Shown in pieces: positions 1 to 6,048 of a DNA stretch of 8,755 nt. Location of the stretch: contig JASHYD010001179.1 of assembly GCA_030043175.1 (NCBI GenBank), forward strand, positions 1-8,755, in the 5' to 3' direction. Made by a program: the position numbers and the translations under genes. The notes below the pieces were generated by a model, which had not been told where the DNA came from, did not search any database, and was given only the letters and a program-made list of their open reading frames with translations. Source of the stretch: Xanthobacteraceae bacterium (GTDB lineage Bacteria; Pseudomonadota; Alphaproteobacteria; Rhizobiales; Xanthobacteraceae). How positions within the stretch are numbered: the first letter of the stretch is position 1; each line of letters begins with the position of its first letter.

Positions 1-4
1 AGGA

Positions 5-36
5 CGAGCGTGCAATCGTAGTCGCAACTACGCTCG
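5..36. repeat. Overlapping inverted repeats at the window start
   Basis: Two exact dyads share bases. CGAGCGT (5-11) pairs with ACGCTCG (30-36), and CGTAGT (17-22) pairs with ACTACG (27-32) around a CGCA loop. Positions 30-32 belong to both, so only one stem can form at a time. No T-run follows, so an intrinsic terminator is unlikely. The role is unknown and the site could be a chance structure. Confidence 0.35.
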
Positions 37-172
37 AGCCGGGGTGGCTGCAGGGCTGAGTCTCTGATCTTTGGCATGAATCTATCCGGACCTGTGCCGG
101 TTGCGCTTTCCTGCATTCGCGGCGGCTTACTGTTTCTGCTTTATAGCGGGGAAGCGTACCAGAGACCCGGGG

Positions 173-430
173 ATGAGCCTGACCACCGAGCAATGCCGCG
201 CGTTGATCGTGCTCGCGAGAGCGGGCCTCAACGGTACCTCGCAAACGTCGCTCATGGCACACGGATTTTGCATCAGCATGATCGCCGGGCTGATCAAACA
301 TGGCTTCGCGACCTTGACACGAGAAAAGGTCCGCGCCGGCACCAGGTCGGTCAATGTCGGCAGCGTGCGCATCACTGCTGCCGGGCGTGACGCTCTAACC
401 GCCGAAGGATGCTTCACACGTGCGACGTAG
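173..430 (+). CDS. Small winged-helix conserved hypothetical protein
   Basis: An 85-aa protein beginning MSLTTEQ. Residues 4-16 form a predicted helix. Residues 22-44 read like a helix-turn-helix, with a turn near A29-H30-G31 and a second helix at about 34-44. Residues 46-67 look like a beta wing, closing with VRITAAGRDAL (65-75), a pattern common at the end of winged-helix domains. I recall similar 75-90 aa proteins in Bradyrhizobium beginning M-x-L-T-x-x-Q; this is from memory and not searched. The frame stays open upstream to a TTG at 101, but the start at 173 fits the domain better. The bases just before it (GGGG abutting ATG) are a poor ribosome binding site. No signal peptide or membrane segment is seen. 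It stands alone upstream of IS66 debris. DNA binding is inferred from fold only, and no target or regulated gene can be named. Confidence 0.6.
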   Translation: MSLTTEQCRALIVLARAGLNGTSQTSLMAHGFCISMIAGLIKHGFATLTREKVRAGTRSVNVGSVRITAAGRDALTAEGCFTRAT

Positions 431-799
431 CCCCGTGTGTGCTTGAACGAGAACCTTGTACGTGAGAGGTATGCGGCCGGTGGAGGATCCGCGTCCGTAA
501 GATCGCCGCCCAGGCGATTAAGGGCTCGCCACCAAACCCAACTCGATCAGATCATTGCCCACCCCCAAGATGATTGATTCGTATGTAACCTGACGCGAGC
601 GGGTTCGTTGAATGAACCGAAGCGAGTATTCGTCCGAGTGCGATTGGGTCGATAGAAGTTACAATTGTGCGAAGTTATGCCTCATCCGCACCACCGCGGC
701 GCCGCGTTGAGATCGCCACTCTGCGTCTTGAGAGCAAGCGATTGCGCCAGCGGCTGAAAACGCCTTCGAAGGAAATGACACGAGGCACGATCCGTAACC
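431..799. other. Intergenic stretch without a supported gene
   Basis: No reading frame here looks like a protein family I recognise. A weak 5-bp dyad, GGTTC (602-606) with GAACC (614-618), sits midway. The segment 690-780 encodes a charged, Arg/Leu-rich stretch in the + frame that runs into the tnpA tail below, so it may be further decayed IS66 sequence, but I cannot align it. Confidence 0.4.
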
Positions 800-882
800 G
801 CAAGAAGGCGGGTATCTTCATACCGCTGGCCCAGTGTCGGCCAGATGAACGCTCTGTCATCAAGCCCGTGGTGGCGCGATGA
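800..882 (+). pseudogene. 3' end of a decayed IS66 tnpA (first copy)
   Basis: The last residues before the stop read KKAGIFIP (813-836) and then VIKPVVAR followed by TGA at 880-882. IS66 TnpA proteins commonly end with a beta-strand pattern like RVRIP, a short proline or alanine linker, and a final helix like AVIKALVAR. The TGA overlaps the ATG of the tnpB remnant as ATGA (879-882), the usual tnpA-tnpB translational coupling in this family. Everything further upstream is too degraded to align. The call rests on this short match plus the ATGA context, so it is tentative. Confidence 0.4.
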
Positions 883-1104
883 TTGCGCTGCCCATCGGCG
901 TTCGGATATGGATCGCGGCCGGCCATACCGACATGAGGCGCGGGATGAATAGGCTGGCGCGTGGAGTGCAGAGACGCTGCTTCGTAATCTGCACGCCGGC
1001 GATTCTGTATATCTTCCGTGGCCGCAACGGCTCACTGATAAAGATGCTCTCTTGCAAGACGGCTCCGCATGTCGCTTTAAGTGAAGCGGCTAGAGCGCGG
1101 CAAG
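879..1104 (+). pseudogene. IS66-family tnpB remnant, frameshifted and truncated
   Basis: IS66 TnpB (ORF2) is a small accessory protein of about 115-120 aa. The start here, MIALPIGVRIWIAAGHTDMR, closely follows the family N-terminus, including the GxTDMR-x-GMNxLA core. Further on, an HAGD motif is found in a second frame (about 986-1002), YIFRGRNGSLIK returns in the first frame (1006-1041), and KRLERGK appears in a third frame (1084-1104). At least two frameshifts are therefore needed to rebuild it. After KRLERGK the family's next residues (usually F-x-W-P) are absent and similarity stops abruptly where the opposite-strand tnpA remnant begins. About 75 of the expected residues remain. It cannot make a working protein. 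No tnpC (DDE transposase) is present in the window. Confidence 0.75.
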
Positions 1105-1106
1105 CA

Positions 1107-1450
1107 CGCCAACTCCTTGGAGGTGGTCGTGGGAATGCGAATCCGAACGTCACCGCCAACTTCGATCTCGACGACCGGTCCTTTGGTCTCCGCCTCTGGC
1201 ACGATGATGGCGACATCACAACCTCGGCTAATCCCACCGCTGCGCTGCGTCCCGGCGCCGGCCATAAATCTGCCCACGAACGACATCCACGCGCGACCGC
1301 GCTCACTGCCGCGTCAAGCGCAAACGCTTCCGCAACAATTGCCCGCTTCTGCTCTTCGCTCCACCGCCGGCGGCGCCCGAAGGGCACGAGGACGCCGACG
1401 TTGCTTGGGCGTCACTCCCAAAGCCGCGACGCACGCAAGCGCCATAGCCG
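1107..1450 (-). pseudogene. IS66-family tnpA remnant (second copy), frameshifted
   Basis: Read on the minus strand, FGRRRRWSEEQKRAIVAEAF followed by a SAVAR stretch (1384-1295) is the N-terminal helix-turn-helix region of IS66 TnpA (ORF1). A different frame then gives VRGQIYGRRRD, the recognition-helix region, usually GQIYRWRRD. LAEVV follows in the first frame, and a third frame gives IIVPEAETKGPVVEIEVGG (about 1205-1143) and then DVRIRIPTTTSKELA (1151-1107), the C-terminal beta region. At least two frameshifts are present. Bases 1388-1450 hold Arg-rich sequence in another frame that probably belongs to the N-terminus. The fragment ends at 1107, within a few bases of the end of the plus-strand tnpB remnant. 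IS66 genes normally run tnpA-tnpB-tnpC on one strand, so this is a rearranged or second element. Confidence 0.75.
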
Positions 1451-1500
1451 CTGTGCGGTGGTGTCAACCCGGAAGCTTCGTCACTGATTATTGATCTCGA

Positions 1501-2538
1501 TCATTTTTTGACATACCGCGATACGGTCCCCGCGTCGTACATTCCGACGAAGACATTGCCTGCGCCATCCGCCGCCACGGACTCTCCCCAACTGTTGCTA
1601 GCAGCGCCAGTCCCCTCTTTGGCCGGGGTGGGCTCAGGAATGAAGGCAGTGACTTTGCCATCCTTCACGCTCCCAATTCTCACGCCCCGTTTGAAGCCCG
1701 GATTCTGCGCCATATTGGATTCGGAATCGGTCACATAGAGAATGTCGTTCTTGTCGATGAAAAGGCCGCTTGGGCGACCGAACTGCTTCCATTCCGCGAG
1801 AAACGCGCCATCTGGGCTAAAGATCTCGACGCGATTATTGGATCTGTCAGCGACGAATATGCGGCCGGCCGAATCGATCGCCAGCGAATGATTGACCCCG
1901 AACTCGCCGGGGCCGGAGCCCCGCCTGCCCCACGCCGTAATGAACTTGCCGCCGCTGGTGAACTTGACAATGCGAGCGTTGGTGTTGCCGCCATGCCCAT
2001 CACTCACGATGATGTCGCCATTGGCGGCAACCGCGACATCCGTTGGAGCGTTGAACATGTCGGGGCCATCACCCGCGACGCCTCCTCTGCCAAGCGTCAG
2101 CAGCACCTTGCCGTCCGGACTGAACTTGATGACCTGATGGCCCTTGCCATTGCCGCCAACGTTGTCGGTCGTCCATACGTTGCCGTCGCGATCTACGTAG
2201 AAGCCATGTGGGTGGTTGAAAAGACCTTGGCCAAAGGCCGCCGCAAAATTTCCGTTGGCATCGAATTTTTCGATAGGATTGAGTGTAGAGTTCACACAAT
2301 CCTTTGCTCCACATCGATCAAACACCCAGATGCTGCTGCCATCGGGGTCGATGTCGACGCCCGTCACCTGCCCGATCTTGCGGCCACCGGGCGACTTCAA
2401 CCAATCCGTGTCGAGGCGGTATAGGTTGGGGGCGCCATTCGGGTCGGCCGGTGCTTGCGCGAACAATTCAGCTTCAGGCCAGGTGATTGCTGCTGCGATG
2501 ATCCCAAACAGCAACGTGATTGTACGTACGCGGAACAC
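1501..2538 (-). CDS. Exported NHL-repeat six-bladed beta-propeller, PAL-like
   Basis: A 345-aa protein starting at GTG. Residues 1-28 look like a Sec signal peptide (basic MFRVR, hydrophobic 7-19, likely cleavage near A27-A29), so it should act in the periplasm or outside the cell. Six NHL-like strands follow, each with a D-x-x-G-x-h-h-V-x-D pattern: about 58-75, 108-126, 165-181, 216-232, 256-272 and 318-335. Order and spacing resemble the peptidyl-alpha-hydroxyglycine alpha-amidating lyase (PAL) family: PHGFYVD (110-116), HQVIKF (134-139), PTDVAVA (165-171), NHSLAID (216-222) and ADR (230-232). Compared with rat PAL from memory, two zinc-ligand histidines map to H111 and H217 and the catalytic Arg to R232. 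The third histidine position is E319, and the catalytic Tyr segment DGYCNSRI is replaced by DGHGGNTNARI. Lyase activity is therefore doubtful, and the substrate is unknown. It is monocistronic here. A C77/C81 pair could form a disulfide. Confidence 0.85.
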   Translation of the reverse strand: MFRVRTITLLFGIIAAAITWPEAELFAQAPADPNGAPNLYRLDTDWLKSPGGRKIGQVTGVDIDPDGSSIWVFDRCGAKDCVNSTLNPIEKFDANGNFAAAFGQGLFNHPHGFYVDRDGNVWTTDNVGGNGKGHQVIKFSPDGKVLLTLGRGGVAGDGPDMFNAPTDVAVAANGDIIVSDGHGGNTNARIVKFTSGGKFITAWGRRGSGPGEFGVNHSLAIDSAGRIFVADRSNNRVEIFSPDGAFLAEWKQFGRPSGLFIDKNDILYVTDSESNMAQNPGFKRGVRIGSVKDGKVTAFIPEPTPAKEGTGAASNSWGESVAADGAGNVFVGMYDAGTVSRYVKK

Positions 2539-2543
2539 GGATA

Positions 2544-2551
2544 CCCCCTTT
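2544..2551 (-). promoter_or_regulatory. Ribosome binding site of the NHL protein gene
   Basis: The minus strand reads AAAGGGGG five bases before the GTG start at 2538. It is the only purine-rich site nearby, and the hydrophobic signal peptide begins straight after, so it decides the start. Further upstream a TATATA on the minus strand (about 2610-2615) could be a -10 box, but no matching -35 is seen. Confidence 0.6.
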
Positions 2552-3209
2552 CGGTGGCGGCGCCATTTGATTCAAACGTCTTCGATGACAACCGGTCGAG
2601 TTATATAGCTCCATTCGAAGCCGTTCGCATCCGACGCAGCTTGGTTTGCGCAGCTCGGTCGCGGTACGAGCGGCGAGGATTGCGCCCCGCCCCGCGCAGA
2701 TCAGGCGTCCTCCAGCACTTGACGCCCGCGCCTGCATGGGCACCCAGCTGGGTGACGATCAGCGTATCGCCCATTCGCGCAGACACTTGAGGTTCGGGCT
2801 GACCGGCAACCCGATCCGACAACTTGGGCAGACCGCCAACGCGTGCGTGACTATCTCGACCAATGTGTGCCACCCGGCTGCTCAGGCCAGGAAATACGCG
2901 GAGCCTTCGGATTAAGCCGAAAGCCGTTCACGTCCCGGCGCGGCTCGCCCGATCCCGTGTAGTCGAGTGGTCCGCGTATGGTGCGGGTCAGCTGGTTGAA
3001 CGGCGGCGCCGGGGCGAAGCCTTGACGGTGTTTAGCGCGGCGCTGAGACGGCTGGATGCGCGGATGGAAGGCGCCCGAGCCGTCCCATGTGCGCAAGGGA
3101 GAGGAGCGCACTCCTCGCGCAAGGTGGGAATATACCAGATTAATTCTATGTAAAATATTAATTTATGCTAACGTGCGATTGCGCGCGGCGTCATTCGGGA
3201 TGCGACCGT
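2552..3209. other. Intergenic stretch, no supported gene
   Basis: Several overlapping open frames exist on both strands, but none shows a recognisable domain or a ribosome binding site. This is what GC-rich non-coding DNA produces. Minus-strand fragments at about 2640-2870 and 2851-3060 have somewhat protein-like composition and could be relics of one broken gene, but I cannot name it. At 3138-3175 the sequence turns sharply AT-rich (AGATTAATT, then GTAAAATAT, then TAATTT), unlike the GC-rich flanks. Confidence 0.45.
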
Positions 3210-3258
3210 GCGCCGGTCCCGGCCTGTTGGCCCCGACACTATCGGCAGGTCGGGACCG
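3210..3258. repeat. Hairpin repeat unit, copy 1
   Basis: The unit opens with GCGCCGGTCCCGGC (3210-3223) and closes with GTCGGGACCG (3249-3258). Within these, CGGTCCCG (3214-3221) and CGGGACCG (3251-3258) are a perfect 8-bp inverted repeat around a 29-nt loop. Both arms recur exactly in copy 2, about 200 bp on. A third shared element, GCCGTCGGACAGTAGCCGAG (3334-3353), follows after a spacer. Confidence 0.55.
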
Positions 3259-3333
3259 ATACTCGGTTGCGCTGAGCAGGTCGCCGAGCGGCAGACGCTC
3301 CGGACCGTGGCGCATAAATGAACAAACATTCAT

Positions 3334-3353
3334 GCCGTCGGACAGTAGCCGAG
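3334..3353 (+). repeat. Direct repeat element with GTAGCCGAG, copy 1
   Basis: This 20-mer matches 3469-3488 at 17 of 20 positions by eye, and its 3' part GTAGCCGAG is identical. In copy 2 the element follows the hairpin by 3 bases. Here it follows the copy 1 hairpin by 75 bases, so copy 1 seems to carry an insertion or copy 2 a deletion. Confidence 0.5.
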
Positions 3354-3407
3354 TGCTAGTGTTCGTGACGCGCGCGGTTGCTCTCCATGCCTCATGTTCG
3401 CGGCCGG

Positions 3408-3488
3408 GCGCCGGTCCCGGCTCTCGGTCGCCCCATCCCGGCGCAAGCCCGCGGGGTCGGGACCGTCAGCCGCCGAACTGTAGCCGAG
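3408..3488. repeat. Hairpin repeat unit, copy 2, with trailing element
   Basis: The same 14-base opening occurs at 3408-3421 and the same 10-base close at 3456-3465. The 8-bp arms lie at 3412-3419 and 3458-3465 around a 38-nt loop, so the loop differs from copy 1 in length and sequence while the arms are kept. The element ending GTAGCCGAG follows at 3469-3488. Conserved arms with a variable loop suggest a structured repeat, not a duplicated coding sequence. Confidence 0.55.
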
Positions 3489-4779
3489 CCGCGGTCAGTG
3501 GTGCGACCCCGCGCGGGGCCGCGCAAGTGTGGGCCGTCCGCCCGGGGGATTGAGCATGCGCACGCAGCTCGCCATCCGGCTTCACGTCACGATTGATGTT
3601 GTGGCCCGCCTTGAGGCAATAGCGGTCATCTATCTTCTGATGCGATAATCGGGCGGGCGCTCGGTTTGTTCTGCTTTTCATTGGTGGCCCGCGCCGACGC
3701 CGAGCCAAAAAGTAAATAAGATACAGTCGCATGGTAAAATTAGCTTAACAAAAACAGATTTTTTCAAAACGCTGACCTGCGGCACTTTCCCCTCAGCGAT
3801 AACGTCGCGAACGCCCGAATCGCCACCGCTATGGCCAGCAAAGCCCGTGACGGTGAATATCGAATCGGGTATCGTCGCGCGGGCGCATTGAGGCATGTTG
3901 AAAATCGAAAAGGGCGCCCGCCTTTTGGCGATCGCCCATTCGGATACGGCGCGCGGTACGGCTGAGAGCGATTGTTTGATACAGTAGTGGATATTGCGAT
4001 AGGGTGACGGACGCTACGCGGGCCCGCCGCGGGATAAGTGTGTGTGGAAATCCGAACGGCGGGCCTAACCCAACTTTCCTAGGGAGGATAAAGCCAGGCT
4101 GGCTGAAATCATAGGCGCGTTCACGCTAGCGAACTATCAGGACGAACCACCAGTTAGATTAATTTGCGGCAATATGTTAATTTTCGTAAAATATGATCGA
4201 TCCGGACGTCTGTATGGCATTATTTGCCATAATAAGTAGCAGTATGTCGATCACGACTCCGAACGTTACGAAAACCAAAATTTGCGCATTCTACCGATTC
4301 CGTCCTCTGTTCGTTTCGTTCAGTAATGTCGCGTCTTTCCGGTTAGCCAATCCAGCGTGTGTTGTCGGTGCGTATGGAACAGAGCCCACACAGGCGCAAG
4401 TCCTGTTGCAATTGTGAGTTCGCGGCTGAGTTCATCAAGTCCCCGGTCTGCGCTGATATTGTAGGAAAAAACCCTGAACCTAAGACGTAAACATTCAGCC
4501 TTACCATTGTTCCATGCGCCCGGGCCTTGCCCCTTGCTCCGGCTCGATCACCGGACCGCGTCCCGAACACGAAACGCCGTTAGCACGGTCGCGATCGACT
4601 GCCTGGCCGCTGTCGGCTCAGCGGCTACGTCCAGAGCACAGACAATCCCGTTGGCGTGCCCTCTGACATCGTTCAGACGATCATGTGTCGGGCTTGCAAC
4701 ACATTTACAACAATCGGCTGCAGCCAACTTTCCCTACCCGGTAATCTAGTCTATCGGTTCCGACGGGGATTGAGGGCAG
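3489..4779. other. Long intergenic stretch, no supported gene
   Basis: No frame carries a recognisable domain. GC-rich sequence (including the 12-bp palindrome CCCCGCGCGGGG at 3507-3518) gives way to AT-rich islands at about 3705-3770 and 4150-4240. The minus-strand frames around 3466-3732, 3678-3896 and 4343-4570 lack a ribosome binding site and a family match. The second AT-rich island shares words with the one at 3138-3175 (AGATTAATT and GTAAAATAT). I see no tRNA, terminator or CRISPR structure. Confidence 0.45.
4213..4231. repeat. Perfect 7-bp inverted repeat in an AT-rich island
   Basis: TATGGCA (4213-4219) pairs with TGCCATA (4225-4231) around the loop TTATT. The dyad sits in the AT-rich island and could be a protein-binding site or a small hairpin. 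No gene starts within 500 bases downstream on the plus strand, so no regulatory role can be assigned. Confidence 0.35.
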
Positions 4780-4983
4780 GTGGCTCCGACCTCCGGGGCG
4801 ATTAGTCCGGTGTTCAGGGGCCTGGGGTCGGAGTCACGCGGCGCGACACAGGCAATGTGGAAATCAGAATTAGCCTTGCTAATCTACCTGGCCGTGTTGG
4901 TCTGGACCGCGGTCGCCGCAAGACCGTTGGTCGCCCGCTATCTGACCGCTCAGCCGCCAATCCAATGGCGCCTTGTGCCGTAG
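4780..4983 (+). CDS. Small hypothetical protein with one membrane segment
   Basis: A 67-aa reading frame from a GTG at 4780 with GAGGG just upstream. An internal ATG at 4855 would give a 42-aa protein beginning MWKSEL. The part after that ATG is the persuasive one: ALLIYLAVLVWTAVAA is a single hydrophobic stretch flanked by acidic and basic residues, followed by RPLVARYL and a short polar tail. This is the layout of a single-pass inner-membrane miniprotein, with the basic side probably cytoplasmic. The region before the ATG is low in features and may not be translated. It ends 80 bases before the DnaA-domain protein gene on the same strand, so the two could be co-transcribed. I recognise no family. 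The hydrophobic run could also arise by chance. Confidence 0.35.
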   Translation: MAPTSGAISPVFRGLGSESRGATQAMWKSELALLIYLAVLVWTAVAARPLVARYLTAQPPIQWRLVP

Positions 4984-5030
4984 CGCCACCTGGCAAGCCC
5001 CAACGAAGCGAGGCGGCCGACTAGCGGCTG

Positions 5031-5067
5031 CCACCCCGTGGCGTTACGTGCCTAGCGGAAGGGGTGG
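5031..5067 (+). promoter_or_regulatory. Inverted repeat spanning a candidate start codon
   Basis: CCACCCC (5031-5037) pairs with GGGGTGG (5061-5067). The right arm contains the GTG at 5064 and abuts its purine-rich leader (GCGGAAGGGG). If transcribed, the stem would hide that start. The 7-mer CTAGCGG also occurs twice, at 5021-5027 and 5052-5058. The function is inferred only from position. Confidence 0.3.
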
Positions 5068-5492
5068 GCAAATGTCACACGACGGCAAGGCTCTTCACGG
5101 TGACCGTTTTCGTGGTCACCGTCTTGGCCGAGCCAATGGCAGGTGTGGAGTTCCTCGATCCGCTGGCGACCCGGTGCCCCGGCGCCGCCACCAATAGAGG
5201 TCGGCACGAACCCTCGCCGGCGACAGTCGAGAAGGAAGCGCCGCCACCGTCTTGGCCCGGCGTGATCGCCGAACTTGCCCGCCAGACCGGCATTCCGCCA
5301 TCGTGCCTAGGCCAGAGCGACGATAGCCTGGGCCAGCCGCTTGTGACTTACCGGCAGCTCGCAATGGCCCTGCTTATCAAGCTCAGCCACATGAGCTTGC
5401 CGGCCGTCGCCCGCATGTTCGGCGGCCTGAATCATACGACCTGCCTCCATGCAAAATCGAATGCCGCCCGTTTTGGATGCCCCCGGACTTGA
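5064..5492 (+). CDS. Orphan protein with a DnaA domain IV-like helix-turn-helix
   Basis: 142 aa from the GTG at 5064, or 118 aa from the in-frame ATG at 5136. Residues 65-135 resemble the DNA-binding domain IV of the replication initiator DnaA: YRQLAMALLIKLSHMSLPAVA, then RMFGG and the signature NHTTCLHA (123-130). The AAA+ ATPase domains I-III are absent, so this is a stand-alone binding module, not an initiator. Against E. coli DnaA, numbered from memory, R407 and Q408 map to R97 and Q98, P423 to P113, and H434 and T435 to H124 and T125. The base-contacting R399 and D433 become L89 and N123, so recognition of a canonical DnaA box may be altered. Similar short HTH proteins occur in Rhizobiales. 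The N-terminal 60 residues are low in structure, and the stretch FTVTVFVVTV comes from an inverted repeat, which favours the ATG start. The protein ends abruptly beside a recombinase relic. Confidence 0.65.
   Translation: MGKCHTTARLFTVTVFVVTVLAEPMAGVEFLDPLATRCPGAATNRGRHEPSPATVEKEAPPPSWPGVIAELARQTGIPPSCLGQSDDSLGQPLVTYRQLAMALLIKLSHMSLPAVARMFGGLNHTTCLHAKSNAARFGCPRT
5097..5122. promoter_or_regulatory. Perfect 9-bp dyad, operator-like or hairpin
   Basis: ACGGTGACC (5097-5105) and GGTCACCGT (5114-5122) are a perfect 9-bp inverted repeat around an 8-base spacer. Each arm also holds a smaller palindrome of its own (GGTGACC and GGTCACC), and their centres lie 15 bp apart. The dyad ends 14 bases before the ATG at 5136, which suits an operator or a leader hairpin for the DnaA-domain protein. 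If translation starts at 5064 it is inside the coding region. Confidence 0.45.
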
Positions 5493-5509
5493 TGAGTGCG
5501 ACCCGACCC

Positions 5510-5920
5510 GGCGGTTGTTTCGACCGATTCATGGACCAACCAAAGGGCGGTGATGCCCGGTCGACTGTGCTGAAGCGACTCCTAGTCAGGTGTGGCGAAG
5601 CACATGTACCCGCTTGTTGGCCGAAGGACATTGGCGACAAGCGACGGAAAGGTGCTTGTTCAGGAGATACTCTCATCCGTCGTGGCTCAGTGGCGTACCC
5701 GGAGATTGTCGGAAAGGCCGGATCGGAGGGGTTGCCTTTCCGCTCCGCCAGCCAAGTCCGAAGAACCGTCGTGGTGCCTTTACGAAGCGGAGTGCTGCGG
5801 AGTTTTGGGCCTATTCCTTGGCATGGACACAGGCGGCAGGACCAACACGATATCCTGGCAACGCAGACTCGCGAGATCCGCCGCGCGCAGCAAGCAGGTC
5901 TGCACCGCAAGCATTGAATC
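5510..5920 (-). pseudogene. Tyrosine recombinase (integrase) catalytic domain, decayed
   Basis: Pieces of one XerC/D-like catalytic domain appear in correct order on the minus strand but in different frames. First is LAVQTCLLRAADLASLRCQD (about 5911-5852), the box I region, usually LAVQTGLR-x-SEL. Next is LRSTPLRKGTTTVLRTWLAE and an N-P-S-D-P-x-F-P-T stretch (5802-5698), in another frame. A third frame gives CPSANKRVHVLRHT (5630-5589) with the box II H-x-L-R-H motif, ended by TGA. LWLVHESVETT (about 5545-5513) then carries the late WLGHESVETT motif in yet another frame, and the catalytic Tyr that should follow (usually Q-I-Y) is missing. At least three frameshifts and one stop make it non-functional. 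The N-terminal SAM-like domain is not recognisable above 5920. The family is common in rhizobial insertion sequences that carry several recombinases in a row, but no partner genes remain. It lies tail to tail with the DnaA-domain protein gene. Confidence 0.8.
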
Positions 5921-6048
5921 AGTGAAGAATCATTCTTTCCGTGTTCTCGGCTAGTGCTAGTCCTAAAGTTCGGGGTAGTGGGCCCTACGTCACGATGCTC
6001 CGATCCATCCTGATTGAAAGCAGGTCGTTAGAAAATTGCGGCGCGGCT

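Noticed and set aside
602..618. GGTTC / GAACC dyad resembling a tRNA T-arm
   Set aside because: No acceptor, D or anticodon arm can be found around it, and the loop sequence does not fit.
1888..2424. Plus-strand open frame of 178 codons inside the NHL gene
   Set aside because: It is antisense to the clear NHL propeller, and its apparent order reflects the repeated codons of that gene.
2987..3000. GTCAGCTGGTTGAA, partly like a type III secretion tts box
   Set aside because: Only the first half resembles the motif, the rest diverges, and no effector-like gene follows.
2601..3111. Minus-strand frames with protein-like stretches
   Set aside because: There are two frames, no ribosome binding site and no family I can identify. 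They could be relics but are not annotated as a gene.
3507..3518. CCCCGCGCGGGG perfect palindrome
   Set aside because: Expected fairly often in such GC-rich DNA, and no T-run or neighbouring gene gives it a role.
3466..3896. Two minus-strand frames over the AT-rich island
   Set aside because: No Shine-Dalgarno sequence, no domain, and sharp composition changes inside the frame.
4343..4570. Minus-strand frame with a possible internal ATG start (MVRLNV)
   Set aside because: Short, with a weak leader and no recognisable motif; not distinguishable from chance.
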